64,000 bases of DNA from Bostrychus sinensis. Taxonomy: Eukaryota > Chordata > Actinopteri > Gobiiformes > Eleotridae. Made by a program: the position numbers and the translations under genes. Where the stretch lies: NCBI GenBank assembly GCA_020698575.1, contig CM036255.1, positions 33,926,411 to 33,990,410 on the forward strand, written 5' to 3'. Below are positions 21,851 to 32,316 of the stretch, one piece after another. The notes under the pieces are model-generated. The model did not search any database and had not been told where the DNA came from. It saw only the letters and a program-made list of their open reading frames with translations. Every line of letters begins with the position of its first letter. The stretch's first letter is position 1.

Positions 21851-22773
21851 CACAGGTGTCAAACTCTGGCCCGCGGGCCACCCGCGGAAAAGTGCTGAAC
21901 AGATTTTTCGAACTGCGTGAAGAAATATGTCAGTTTCTGGAAAGCAAAGGGAAAGACACAGCAGAGCTCCGGGAGCAAAAGTTTCTGTGTGAGCTGGCCT
22001 TTCTCTGTGACATCTCAAGTCACCTCGATGCGCTGAACCTGCAGCTGCAGGGGCGGGGACGCATCATCACAGATATGTATGCGTCAGTGAGAGCTTTTAA
22101 AACTAAAGTTGCTCAATTGCTCTCCATGTTTGGTAGCACTTACCTATGTGAGCAACTTTTCTCCTCAATGAAGATGACGAAAACGTCTCACAGGAGACGT
22201 CTGAATGACAAACACCTTTGTTCGATAATGAAGGTTTACTCAGCTCAAACCCTGAGCCCAGACATTGATGATCTGGCATCCAAGAAAAGATGCCAGGTAT
22301 CTGGCTTGGGCGCATCAGAGTAGATCAGTGTGTCGCAAAATGAGCAGTAAATACATTTTCTATGCACTTTTTCTTGCTACTCCAAGGCCTGAATAAGTTG
22401 TATAATAATTTATTCATAGTTGTTATGTTATTTTATTTTCAAATTTATTACCCTGTGTAAGAAGCTAATTTTGACTTTTACCTCAGAAGGCTGCAAACAG
22501 AAAGGAGGCGTTAAATTTTTATTTAAATTTTATTTAATATGCCATTGATATGTTTTTTTTAATTATTATTACTGTTATTATTATTAGTATTATTAGCAAC
22601 TCGATTTTGCACGCCTGCACTTTAAAGTTATATAAGCCTTGCTTGTTCAGTATTCATTGTTAAATCAAAACTTTTTTGGTTCCATATTAAAAGGTTCATT
22701 TGTTCAACCTTGGCCCGCGGCTTTGTTCAATTTAAAATTTTGGCCCACTGTGTATTTGAGTTTGACACCCCTG
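21851..22773 (+). mobile_element. hAT-type element inserted between V6 and J-C
   Basis: The ends are inverted repeats: GGTGTCAAACTC (left, from about 21,855) and GAGTTTGACACC (right), with CAGGGG-type termini as in Charlie-like hATs. Near-identical 8-bp flanks GTTTAGTC (21,843-21,850) and GTTTATTC (22,774-22,781) look like the target duplication with one change. Cluster A has a continuous GGTTTAGTCCTAGTTTAG here, so this is an insertion specific to cluster C. Inside, a frame ending at 22,323 encodes the C-terminal part of a hAT/ZBED-like transposase with the dimerisation motif YLCEQLFSSMKMTKTSHR. The N-terminal half is missing. Confidence 0.85.
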
Positions 22774-22937
22774 GTTTATTCCTAGTTTAGTTCTGGTTCA
22801 GTCAAACTTTTGTCCTAATTTAGTCTAAGTTTATTCCTGGTTTGATCTAAATCTGATCTGATGCTGAAGCTGTTTCAGAGTTGTTTACCAGTTTCTCCAC
22901 AACTGAATGGTTTTGTAACAGTCTCTGAACGGCTGCA
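22774..22937. other. Region immediately upstream of J-C
   Basis: Includes the ATG at 22,861 that opens a frame running through the RSS into J-C, as in every cluster. Confidence 0.6.
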
Positions 22938-22976
22938 GGTTTTTGTACGACCACTCAATGAGTTTGTATCACTGTG
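22938..22976 (+). other. 23-RSS of J-C
   Basis: Nonamer 22,938-22,946, 23-base spacer, heptamer 22,970-22,976. Confidence 0.92.
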
Positions 22977-23014
22977 GTTCACGTTCGGTGGAGGAACCAG
23001 ACTGGAGCTGAACT
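22977..23014 (+). CDS. Immunoglobulin light-chain J segment J-C
   Basis: 38 bases, same coding sequence as J-A, followed by donor GTAAGT. Confidence 0.93.
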
Positions 23015-23942
23015 GTAAGTCATTTCAACTTAATAATAATAGTAATATTTTTACTGATATTTGTATATTGATGTGTATAAAAACTTATATCTGTTTTTTT
23101 TTTTTTTTTTTATATATGAAAATAGAAGACATGGTCAGTATCATGGCCCATGTCTTCTTATTCTCCTCAACTTAAATTAATGTCTCTAACCTGACAGAAA
23201 AAAAAAAAAACAATAATAAAATAAATCTAATCTACTGAATTTTGGATTTAGAACAAACTTTATTTTTATGACATTTTCTGCTTTTAATTGTACAGATTTT
23301 ATTTTTTTTCCTTGTTTACAATGTGCTGAATTGTTTCTTCCTCTTTATTTTTTTTTTGTCTATCTCCTCATCAGCGTTTTTATTTCAGTTTAAACTTAGA
23401 AAACCAATGCAAAAGAAACTTAACATGAACAGTGTCTCATGTTAAAGTCTTGAGGTTTTTCTCTGTTTATCTTTAGCTCTGAAACCTTTCTGTCGTTCTG
23501 CTTCAGTGGAGCCTCTCTGTAACAGAGCTCTTTTTCCACTGACGCAGTTTGGACTAAAACTATTGTTTATTACAAAAGCACAACTTAACTTTTACATTTG
23601 TTTAAATGTATATATTTTTAATTTTTTCTGTTGTATTTTTTGAATTTGATTAAGTTTTTGTCAGTTTTGTATTGTTGTAATTTTCAGATTTTTTATTCAC
23701 TTTTTTTATACTTTTTTTCTTTGTTTCAATTTATTAATTTTTACACTTTACTATTGTTATTGACTTAGTGTTTTCAAATTCCCTTTTTTCAAATTTTTTA
23801 ATTTTTAAATGTGTATAAAAGCATAACCTACATCAAAATTGACTCCATTGTGTTTGTCTTTCCTCTGCTAAATCATTCCATTGACCTTACTGACTCTTCA
23901 TAATGTATTGTATTTACATATTGTCCCATTGTGTGTCTGCAG
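23015..23942 (+). other. J-C intron of cluster C
   Basis: 928-base intron closely matching cluster A, with length changes in poly-T tracts. No gene. Confidence 0.8.
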
Positions 23943-24274
23943 TGGGGCGAGTGGAGCCCACCCTGACAGTGCTGCCCCCCTCCAGAGAGGAGCTGGCCCA
24001 GGGGAAGGCCACGCTCATGTGCCTGGCCAACAAGGGCTTCCCGTCAGACTGGAGCGTGTCCTGGAAGGTGTCCGGCGGCGGCGGCGGCGGCCGGGAGCAG
24101 AGCCGGAGCCCCGCGGTGCCGCAAAAGGACGGCCACTACAGCTGGAGCAGCAGCCTGACGCTCCCCGCACACCAGTGGAGGGACGGGGGCGTGGCTGTGA
24201 GCTGTGAGGCCAGCCAGGGCTCCCAGAGTCCAGTGTCACACACACTGAGCGCACTGCAGTGTTCCCAGGACTGA
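23943..24274 (+). CDS. Immunoglobulin light-chain C exon C-C
   Basis: 332 bases, three more than C-A because the GGC run has one extra unit (six glycines). Otherwise the same protein and, by eye, the same nucleotide sequence, including the flanks. Confidence 0.95.
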
Positions 24275-24394
24275 CACACTCACTGGGATCAGGCAGAGCG
24301 CCCTCTGCTGTCAGCTCACGCCTCTACAGCTACAGCTACACTTCACTTACTGCGCCGCACACACACCTCTGTCGGAATTGGGACGTCCCGCTTC

Positions 24395-24400
24395 AATAAA
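24395..24400 (+). promoter_or_regulatory. Poly(A) signal of C-C
   Basis: AATAAA at the same distance from the stop as in C-A. Confidence 0.75.
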
Positions 24401-24519
24401 GAGCTGCTCATCAAAAGCATGTTTCTGTCTTGAGCTGGTTGTGATGGAACACTTTCAATAAATACACAATAAACCTGCACTCACCTGTGTCTCTGAGTCT
24501 CTGTTCTTTTCACCCACTC

Positions 24520-25319
24520 ATAAACCACAATTTACTCATGGTCAGATCACACTGGGGAGAAAACATTCAGCTGTTCAGTCGTACTAAAAACTGAGATTCA
24601 ATACAATATACACTAATGTGAATTAAAACAAATATATGATAATGTTTTATTTTTCGTAAGTGTAGATTACAGTCACTGTATTAAAAAAATTGTAAAATTC
24701 ATGGTAAATTACTGGCAGCTGTGGTTACCTGAGTTTTACCGTAAAAACAATCTGGTGCCATATAAAATTAATTTTCTTCATTTTTTCCATTACAATTCCA
24801 TAAAACAATCTTTTTTTTTCAGATCAGGGACAGTGAGTCATAGACGAGCCAGAAAAGTGCTCAGCTTAATGGAAAAGGTTTTTTTACAGCAGATTTCTGG
24901 CAACAACAGCTGCCAAGATTTTACCGTTCATGTTGCAGATTTTTTATACACATTGTTAACTGTAGACATCTGGAAATATACATTTTTATTATAATAAATA
25001 ATTCCACATTAATAATATTTTTGATAGTGATACAAACAAACTGATGCACCAAGTGTTAAAACATCCTCATTAATAGCATAGATAGCTTTTAGACGAGGTA
25101 ACGTCAGTCAAAGTAATTGTAAAGAAAAAATAATTTGTCTGATTCTGTAGTTTGTTTTTACCCTTGAGTATAAGAATATTTAGTCTGCTTTATTTATATA
25201 AACAAATGTTTGTTGTACAAATATTATCTTCTATTGCTTTTCTGTCTTTACATAAATAGCTTAATTTTCTCTCAAATGTATTTATTCTTATATTAAATGT
25301 TTCAAAAAAGAAAAATGTA
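24520..25319. repeat. Post-C block of cluster C with TTACCGTAAAA-type repeat
   Basis: Almost identical to the block after C-D (34,830-35,625). Around 24,650-24,960 it holds a palindromic repeat with GGCAGCTGTGGTTACC and, inverted, GGCAACAACAGCTGCC, plus TTTTACCGT motifs. This resembles a teleost MITE I have seen but cannot name. It is not coding. Confidence 0.5.
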
Positions 25320-25552
25320 CTAATGTTCCATTGTACAATAGCAATCTTCAGCCTGAACTCCACTGATGGTCAGAGTGAAGCGAGACCCAGATCCACTGCC
25401 TGAAAAACGACTGGGAACATCTGAGACTCGAGTTGATGTTCGATAGATGAGAAGTTTGGGAGATTCTCCTTCTCTCTGTTGGTCCCAGTGTAAAGCGTCG
25501 CCATTAGAATAACGATATACATCCACACTGGGGGAACACTGTAAATCTATTT
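25320..25552 (-). pseudogene. V pseudogene V7 (family 1 relic)
   Basis: Minus-strand FR1-end to FR3 remnant: QCSPSVDVYRY, then HWDQQREGESPKLLIY (the expected WYQQ Tyr is Asp), VPSRFSGSGSGSRF and SGVQAEDC. It has no leader, no 5' half of FR1 and a deletion through the YYC region, and no RSS follows. V11 is its near-identical copy. Confidence 0.85.
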
Positions 25553-25940
25553 TTCAAACCAATCATTTCTTTGTATTCCCTGCTCCTTTTAAGTTTGTAA
25601 TAATGTCCTGACAATTCTCCACTGTAGGAAAACAACTGAAGTAGGTTGTTTAATTTTTACAAAGACAATTTTAATGAAACAGCACTGAAAATAAAGATGA
25701 CAGAGTCAGAACAGAGCTGTTTGTCTGAAGAACAAAAAATGTTGAAAACAAGTGTTATTGATGATTTTTGGGGGTGCATTTTGATTTTACATAAACATTA
25801 GTTTGATGTTAATTTTGATTAGTTTAAAAGTTTTAAAAATAAAAATGGCTTGATTTATATAATTCTCATAATGTAGTGTAAGTCTGTGCAGTGTGAGCTC
25901 AGTGAAGTGAAACAGTTTCAGTTCAGTTCTGACTGAGGGA
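25553..25940. other. Gene-free DNA between V7 and V8
   Basis: AT-rich, no coding signal. It is the same as 35,859-36,246, and the match runs on without change up to the V8/V12 RSS heptamer. Confidence 0.6.
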
Positions 25941-25968
25941 GGTTTTTGTACGACTGTTTTTCACTGTG
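25941..25968 (-). other. 12-RSS of V8
   Basis: Heptamer 25,962-25,968, 12-base spacer, nonamer 25,941-25,949. Confidence 0.92.
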
Positions 25969-26406
25969 TGAGTGGGAAGCTGTAACGCTGCTGACAGAAA
26001 TAAACTCCTGTGTCTTCAGCCTCAAATCCACTGATGGTCAGAGAATAATCAGATCCTGAACCACTTCCACTAAAACGACTTGAAACTCCAGAGTGACGAG
26101 AAGTAGCAGCATAGATCAGAGGTTTTGGAGATTCTGTGCCTTTTTGAAGATACCAGGCAAGATAACTCCCTACACCTGTACTGATCTGACATCTGACTGT
26201 AACAGAGACTCCTTTATTGACAGCCGCAGCTTTAGGAGTCTGAGTCAGGATAATATCTCCTGAAGAACCTGAAAAACAGAAGAAGAGTTATTGAGACAAA
26301 CCCTGCTGGTGTCCAGAGGAGCAGTGCTGTGACCCAGAGCTCAGATGTCCTCACCCCGAACGAGGAGCCCCAGGGCCAGCAGTAACATCAGGGACATCAG
26401 GCTCAT
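25969..26406 (-). CDS. Immunoglobulin light-chain V segment V8 (family 2), intact
   Basis: Leader exon 26,355-26,406 and V exon 25,969-26,268, same splice sites as V5. CDR1 region QISTGVGSYLA, FR2 WYLQKGTESPKPLIYAAT, germline end VYFCQQRYSFPLT. No stops. It lies 3' of C-C on the opposite strand, so it would join J-C by inversion. V13 is its counterpart in the inverted duplication, with several amino-acid differences in CDRs and FR2. Confidence 0.92.
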
Positions 26407-26500
26407 TGTGTTGTTGGTGTGGGAGTGGCTCTGAAGGGCCCGCACAGACACTGAGCAGCACTGGGCTCTTAACGGCTGGGAGCAGAGAGGCAGCACACAT

Positions 26501-26508
26501 ATGCAAAC
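26501..26508 (-). promoter_or_regulatory. Octamer-like element of V8
   Basis: ATGCAAAC about 95 bases before the leader ATG. Confidence 0.55.
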
Positions 26509-26769
26509 ACACACAGTCAGTGAGACTCACAGCTCACACAGACCTGGCCTCTGGGACAACTCACCACTACTCACTACTGGACACACTCACTGGAGCTGGG
26601 AATCAGGACAAAGATGGAAACCTTTCACCTGTTCAGATTGTTAAAATTACTCTGGAAAATAAAACAAAAAAACAAACAAAACAATAACAAGATAAAACTT
26701 AATTGCCCATAAACAGAAATTTGGTCTACACATCTGCCCCAAAACATAAAAAGCATAAACAACAAGTAT

Positions 26770-28850
26770 TCATCTTTCATTCATTCATCATAAATACAAT
26801 ATAGAGAGTTCATGTGTTCTTCCTCTGGTTCAGGAGTGTGGCACAAAGGATTTTTTATATTTATTCTTTCTGCAGCAGTGCACTTGAAAACGCCTCCCAG
26901 AAGAGAAGAGTTCAGATTCCAAACGTGAGCTGTGTGTGTAGAGATTTTCTCAGCCAGCCTGAGAGTTTGTTTTTTACACAGCTCTGTGAATGTGTTCCCC
27001 ACAGAATGGCCCACTGTTTTGGAGCAGATGTTAAGGAGCCTCTGTATCCTGTTCTTCAGCAGGACTGAGAGGCCACAGAACCAAACTGAGCTGCCGTACA
27101 GTAGCACACTCTGAACTGTGGCTGTATAAAACTGGCTCAGAATGGCCCTGCTCGCTCCAAAAGATCTGAGTCTCCTCCAAAAGTAGATCCTCCGCTGTAC
27201 TTTGTTGCAGAGATAATCCACATGGGACGTCCAGGAGAGGGCGCTGTTCACGTTCACTCCTAGATATTTGAATGAGTCTGACTGTTTTATGATTTCCTGG
27301 TGTATGACAGCTGGGGTTAGGGTAAGCTGTGAATGTCCAAAGATGACTTCTTGTGTTTTTGCTGAGTTAATAATGAGTGCATTCTGGTCACAGCACAGAA
27401 CCAGGTTTTCAACACAGTCCTGGGACAGACCTGGCTGCACTTCCTCTGACAGCAGAGCCACCAGTGCTGTGTCATCTGAAAATGTAATAAGATGGTGGTT
27501 GGGTGCTTTGATGACACAGTCATTGGTGCAGAGAGTGAAGAGCAGTGGAGAACTCACACAGCCTTGTGGGCCCCCAGTGCTTGTACTGGTCAAAGGAGAG
27601 TGTGTTGTTAACTCTGAGCAGCTGTAGTCTGTCTGTGAGGAAAGAGTGGGACCAGGGAATGAGCTGTGAGTTGATGCAGTTTTTGACAGAAGTAGGTCTG
27701 TTTTTATTTTGCTGAATGTGGAAGAGAAGTCGATGAGTAACTCTCTGGAGTATGAACTGTGTTGTATCCAGATGTTTCCACACCAGGTGCATGAGGGGGG
27801 CCACCGCGTCTTCTGTGTTCCTCTATGGAGCTATATTTGTTTCAATATAATTAACTGATGCAAAACTAAAAGGAATTGATGCAACTAGAATGATTTATTC
27901 AAAATGCCTAATTTGTGACTTGCATGCAGCAATTTTTGCAAATAAATTCTAATTTGCAAATATAATATTTGCAATTATTTCACAAATCAATCATGTTTGT
28001 CATTTATACATCTGCAGTTTTGTAGTGAACAGTCCAATCTGCATTTGTGGATCGCTCCATTCATGCATTCATCACCTCTGCACATTTGGATCTTTTTGAG
28101 ACATTTCTCCCACATTTTGTCCCAGCGAGATTTATTCACAAAAGAATGTTCCAATGATGACTACTGGGGGTATGCAGCTAGACTGAAATTTGCAAATATA
28201 TCTGTTGTAATTATTTCAAAATGATTTGTGTTTTTCATGTTTAAATCTGCATTTTGCGTGTAAATAGTTGATGATGCATTTGTGGGTTGCCCTCTGTGCA
28301 CATTCAGTCCTTCCAATGCACAAATTCATCACTTCTGCTCTTGAGGATCATTCTGAGACATTCGTTTTGAAACAGCTTTGGATTGATTCAAAGGAAATCC
28401 TGTTCCACTGACAACCACTGGGGGCAGTGTTGGTGTTTTCACTGATGTCTCTGGGTACAGAGCAACCACAGAGACCAGCAGCATGTGCTGTTGTTAGCTG
28501 ATGAACTGTAGCGGTCAGAGCTTACGCAGTGGAATCACGGCAGGACGTCAGCCTCTCCACAGTAACCTGAGCTAACAACTGAAGTCAGTGCTGCAGCTCG
28601 GAAACCACTGCGCTCTTTTGCTTAGGTTTTCTTTGGGAGTGGGATTATGTGTGATGTTTTCCAGGCTGTGGGGACAGTGTGCGTGTCCAGTGAGCGCTGA
28701 AATAAAGGTTGCCACACTGGTGCAAGCTCCTCACTGTAAGTCTTTAAAATGAAGGCACTGATGTTGTTTGGCCCAGTGGACTTACAGGCGTTCAGATGAT
28801 GAAATGTGCTGGCCACTTGTCCCACTGAAATCACCACTCAGACCTTTGTT
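26770..28850 (-). pseudogene. CR1/L2-like LINE fragment, left copy
   Basis: Minus strand. The N-terminal RT piece is at 28,622-28,837 (NACKSTGPNNISAFILKTYS, ending in HIIPLPKK). The RT palm and C-terminal part is at 26,781-27,593, with GGPQGCVSSPLLFTL, an active-site-like FSDDTALVAL (Ser in place of the usual Ala before DD) and SFKYLGVNVNSALSW. Between them about 27,830-28,540 does not read as RT and may be another insertion. Frameshifts near 27,600 join a further RT piece (27,520-27,804). The element is inactive. Confidence 0.8.
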
Positions 28851-29499
28851 AAAATCATTAATTGTGTTGGTAAAAACATGATTTCTTATTTTGAGCAAAC
28901 ACATTTGACAATATAAATAAGTACAAAAGTCAAAATATCACATTGCTCGTAACTAACAACGTGTTTTTTCTGCTCAACAAAGAAGTGGAAAGGAGTGCTA
29001 CCTAAAAAAATCACACCACTTTTTAATAAACAGTAATGATTTTTAAACAAAGCTTCCTGGTTTCATTGAATACAATAATACACAAAACACAATACACACC
29101 ATACACTTCCAACTAGGTATTGTATAATAAAATATAATACTATAGGCTATATACACTGTGAAGAACTGTTCTAATAACTGATTAATATACTAGTGTTTAT
29201 AATGTTATAATAGCCACAGTAACAGTAATGATCCTATATATTATGCTATAGTCATAATACCATATACATTTACATTAGTTCCCTCCCTGCACAGACTGTG
29301 TAAAGTAATGCCCTTCTTCAGCCCTGGACCTTGTGAACACTTCCTTTTTGAAAAGTGCTTTAAAGTGATGAATGTGTGGACACTGCTGGAGGTCCTCACC
29401 TAAACCATTCCAGAGTTTAACACCACACACCGATAAACACAACGCTCTTTTTGGTTGTCCTGATTTTAAGTTGTTTAAATTTCATATTTCTTCTGGGAT
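28851..29499. other. Gene-free DNA, probable LINE C-terminal remnant at its end
   Basis: Mostly AT-rich. About 29,290-29,500, read on the minus strand, gives short LINE-like scraps (RRNLKY-, TTKKSVVFIGV-). Mirrored at 37,386-38,040. Confidence 0.45.
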
Positions 29500-30026
29500 T
29501 ATTAACCTGAACGTCTGAAAGGCCTCAGTTGTTTAAAGCACACTGTACACTTTTATAAACTGAACACATAAGGACTATTAGACAGACCACTGCACAGAGG
29601 CTGTTAGTGGCAGGTAGTGATGTTCTGCAGATGTTGTTGAGGAGACTCACAGTAGATGGAGATGTGACGACATGAATCAGCATTTCATAATCTATGTTAC
29701 AAAATCCTATCACTTTGTTCACAGCTGACCAGACCTGAAAATACTGTGCATCAGATATTAGCTTTAGTGGTGTTTTTACAGTTAAAGTTGGTAGTGTGTT
29801 ATTTATTAGGGTTACAGTGACATCTGTTTAATCTGTTCATGTGTTCATTCAGTTTACTGCACAGACTTTCTCTAACCTTTACCCAGGTGTAGTTCTAAAC
29901 AGAGCCAGAGCACTTCTTCATGCATCATTAGTTCCACAGTTTGTTTTCTCATAAAGCTCTGGTCTGGTCCTGAACTCAGCTCTCCAGAGGCTCCACTCAA
30001 ACCTTTTCTGATGTAAATGTTTGACA
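29500..30026 (+). repeat. V-upstream block in front of V9
   Basis: Second copy of the sequence described in front of V3. Copies differ by few bases. Confidence 0.7.
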
Positions 30027-30068
30027 CTTTGCATGAGCAGCAGCATGGTCCAGTGGGACACTTTATAG
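30027..30068 (+). promoter_or_regulatory. V9 promoter
   Basis: CTTTGCAT (30,027-30,034) and CTTTATAG (30,061-30,068). Confidence 0.6.
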
Positions 30069-30108
30069 TCCTGAGAGGTGCACTCTGGAGCACTGGCAGC
30101 TGTCCTTC

Positions 30109-30626
30109 ATGACAACACAAGCCACAGAAGCCCTCCTCATCACCAACATGACTTTGGTGTGCGTCCTCATGTGGACTGTCCTCTGCTGCTGCTTCACAGG
30201 TAAAGTCCAGAGAGTCCCACTGCTGTCCTCTGTCCACATCCGTCCCTCTGAGACCAACCAGACTAAACCATCAGGTGCTTTGTGTTTGTGTGTGTTCAGA
30301 GTCCAGAGGACAGGTGACAGTGACTCAGGCTGGAGCAGTGAGGGCCGCCCTGGGGGCCACCGTCAACATACAGTGTACTCTCAGTCAGAATGTGTTCTAT
30401 CACAGTAGTAATGGCCACTGGTTAAACTGGTACCAACAGAGAGATGGAGAGAGCCCTAAAGCTCTCATTTATCTTGCATCAACTCGAGTCTCAGATGTTC
30501 CCAGTCGTTTTTCAGGCAGTGGATCTGGGTCTCGCTTCACTCTGACCATCAGTGGAGTTCAGGCTGAAGATTCTTCTGTTTACTACTGCAAGGGTATTCA
30601 CAAAATCAACAGTCTGTGGGTGCTCA
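30109..30626 (+). CDS. Immunoglobulin light-chain V segment V9 (family 1), intact
   Basis: Leader exon 30,109-30,199 (alternative ATG 30,148) and V exon 30,300-30,626. CDR1 QNVFYHSSNGHW, FR2 NWYQQRDGESPKALIY, CDR2 region LASTRVS shared with V1, germline end YYCKGIHKINSLWVLT. Deletional orientation to J-D, with pseudogene V10 in between. Confidence 0.92.
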
Positions 30627-30654
30627 CACAGTGAAAAACAGTCGTACAAAAACC
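30627..30654 (+). other. 12-RSS of V9
   Basis: CACAGTG (30,627-30,633), 12-base spacer, ACAAAAACC (30,646-30,654). Confidence 0.92.
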
Positions 30655-31519
30655 TCCCTCAGTCAGACTGAAACTGACTCACTTCACTGAGCTCACACTG
30701 CACAGAGAAACATTAGAGTATGAAGAGAATAAAAAGTTCAACTTTTATTTTCAAATACCTACATAAAAAAATGTTGTTAAAATCAGAATTATGTTCTGCT
30801 CAAACACCGTCATTGGAGAGGCCACGTTTTTTCTTTTAAAACCAGTTCTTAATACTTTTGTGAATTATTGTGAACCAAAAAAATGTATATGATTTTCTGA
30901 TGAGACTAATATTTAAAAATATAAAAAAATTTGATAAAATAAAGATTCTTCTTCAGTGACAACAAATATAGATAGAAAATAATACTTTGTATAACAAACA
31001 TTGGAAAAAAAAGTGTAAAGTTGAATTTGTTGAAAAGAAAAGCACAGATCAAACATTCTTACACTCAGGAGTGTTAATACTAACATAGTACTACGTATTG
31101 TTTTGTTTTTTGTTTTTTTTCCCCAACCTATACAAAATCTGTAAAAAAATATTTATTCTCCTTTTTTTTTTACTTTGCTTGACATTACCTCGCGTAAAAG
31201 TGATCTAAATTATTAATGAGTATGTTTTAACACTTGGTGTGGGTTTGTTCATATCACAAAAAAAAAAAAAAAAACAACAAATTATTAATGTTTTAGACTT
31301 TAAATTTAATAAAATTGTATACTGTAATGCATACAAATTAAAAATTAAACATTATCACGTGACATTTATCAACATTTTTATTATAATATATACATAGTAT
31401 TTATGACAAACTGGACGCCTGAATGACCATGAGGTGAAAAGAACAGAGACTCAGAGACACAGGTGAGTGCAGGTTTATTGTGTATTTATTGAAAGTGTTC
31501 CATCACAACCAGCTCAAGA
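30655..31519. repeat. Inverted copy of the C 3' flank and C-A/V3 spacer
   Basis: AT-rich DNA. Its end (about 31,400-31,519) is the reverse complement of the DNA beyond C-A, including a TTTATTGAAAGTGTTCCATC block (the second poly(A) site, inverted). No C coding sequence follows: the match stops at CAAGAC, where V10 begins. Confidence 0.75.
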
Positions 31520-31796
31520 CTGACTCAGACTCCTAAAGCTGCGGCTGTCAATAAAGGAGACTCTGTTACAGTCAGATGTCAGACCAGTTCTGATGTAAGG
31601 AGTTATCTTGCCTGGTATCTTCAAAAAGGCACAGAATCTCCAAAACTTCTGATATATGATGCTACTTCTCGTCACTCTGGAGTTTCAAGTCGTTTTAGTG
31701 GAAGTTGTTCAGGATCTGACTTCACTCTGACCATCAGTGGATTTGAGGCTGAAGATGAAGGAGTGTATTACTGTCAGCAGGGTAGAAACTTGTTCA
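31520..31796 (+). pseudogene. V pseudogene V10 (family 2), no leader
   Basis: Starts abruptly in FR1 at (L)TQTPKAAAVNKGDSVTV, directly joined to inverted C 3'-flank DNA. FR2-FR3 are open (WYLQKGTESPKLLIYDATSR), with a Gly-to-Cys change in the FR3 SGSGSG run (SGSCSGSD), and it ends VYYCQQGRNLFT. Without leader exon and promoter it cannot make a chain on its own, though it has an RSS. Confidence 0.88.
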
Positions 31797-31826
31797 CACA
31801 GTGAAAAACAAACTCGTACAAAAACC
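31797..31826 (+). other. Aberrant RSS of V10 with 14-base spacer
   Basis: CACAGTG (31,797-31,803), spacer AAAAACAAACTCGT (14 bases), nonamer ACAAAAACC (31,818-31,826). Every other V has 12. Confidence 0.88.
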
Positions 31827-31865
31827 TCCCTCAGTCAGACTGAACACAAACTGACTCACTTCACT

Positions 31866-32316
31866 GTTGCCTGGAAAATCCAGACTGATGTCTCTGTGTT
31901 ATTCTACAGAGAAATATCAGTCTGGTCACCGCCGTCCGCAGTGGTTTACTCAAATCCCAACCGTACCGTGCATTTTGATTGGTTTATTTAAGTCATGTGT
32001 TCTTCGCGAGCAGCGTCACTCGTACGCGTCTCCTCACCAACAACAATCAAGATGGCGCACCGAGGAGCCGAGAGTTTGTTTCACTCAGGTATGGTACGGT
32101 AATGTTGGAATAACTCCTCGTTCCTCCCTCGTGGCTTCACTCCGTTTGTTTACTTTCTCACTTTGTTGTCGCTTTGTTAACGTCACGTCCGCCATTTTCT
32201 GATTGGCTAACGCCGCTGTTCGTTAATTCGGGTTTGCTCCATCCTAGAAATCGAATTGATTCTAAGGCGACCAGACTCATCGCTGGTACAGCGGTGAGTC
32301 TGGAATTTCCAGGCAA
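31866..32316. mobile_element. MITE with 8-bp target duplication, inserted 3' of V10
   Basis: TTGCCTGGAAAATCCAGACT at the left end is matched by AGTCTGGAATTTCCAGGCAA at the right. The direct 8-bp repeat ACTTCACT lies immediately outside (31,858-31,865 and 32,317-32,324). Removing the 451 bp and one repeat restores the CACTTCACTGAGCTC flank seen after other V segments. The length and 8-bp duplication fit a hAT-type MITE. Confidence 0.85.

Larger units (their letters stand above)
25962..30299 (+). repeat. Left arm of the large inverted duplication
   Basis: From V8 through the CR1/L2-like LINE to the V9 leader. It matches, inverted, 36,595-42,650 (V12 leader to V13). The encoded LINE frames are identical over 270 residues and non-coding parts differ by only scattered bases. 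Arm ends are approximate. Confidence 0.85.

Noticed and set aside
22103..22315. 70-aa minus-strand frame over the hAT fragment
   Set aside because: Antisense shadow of the transposase C-terminal region.
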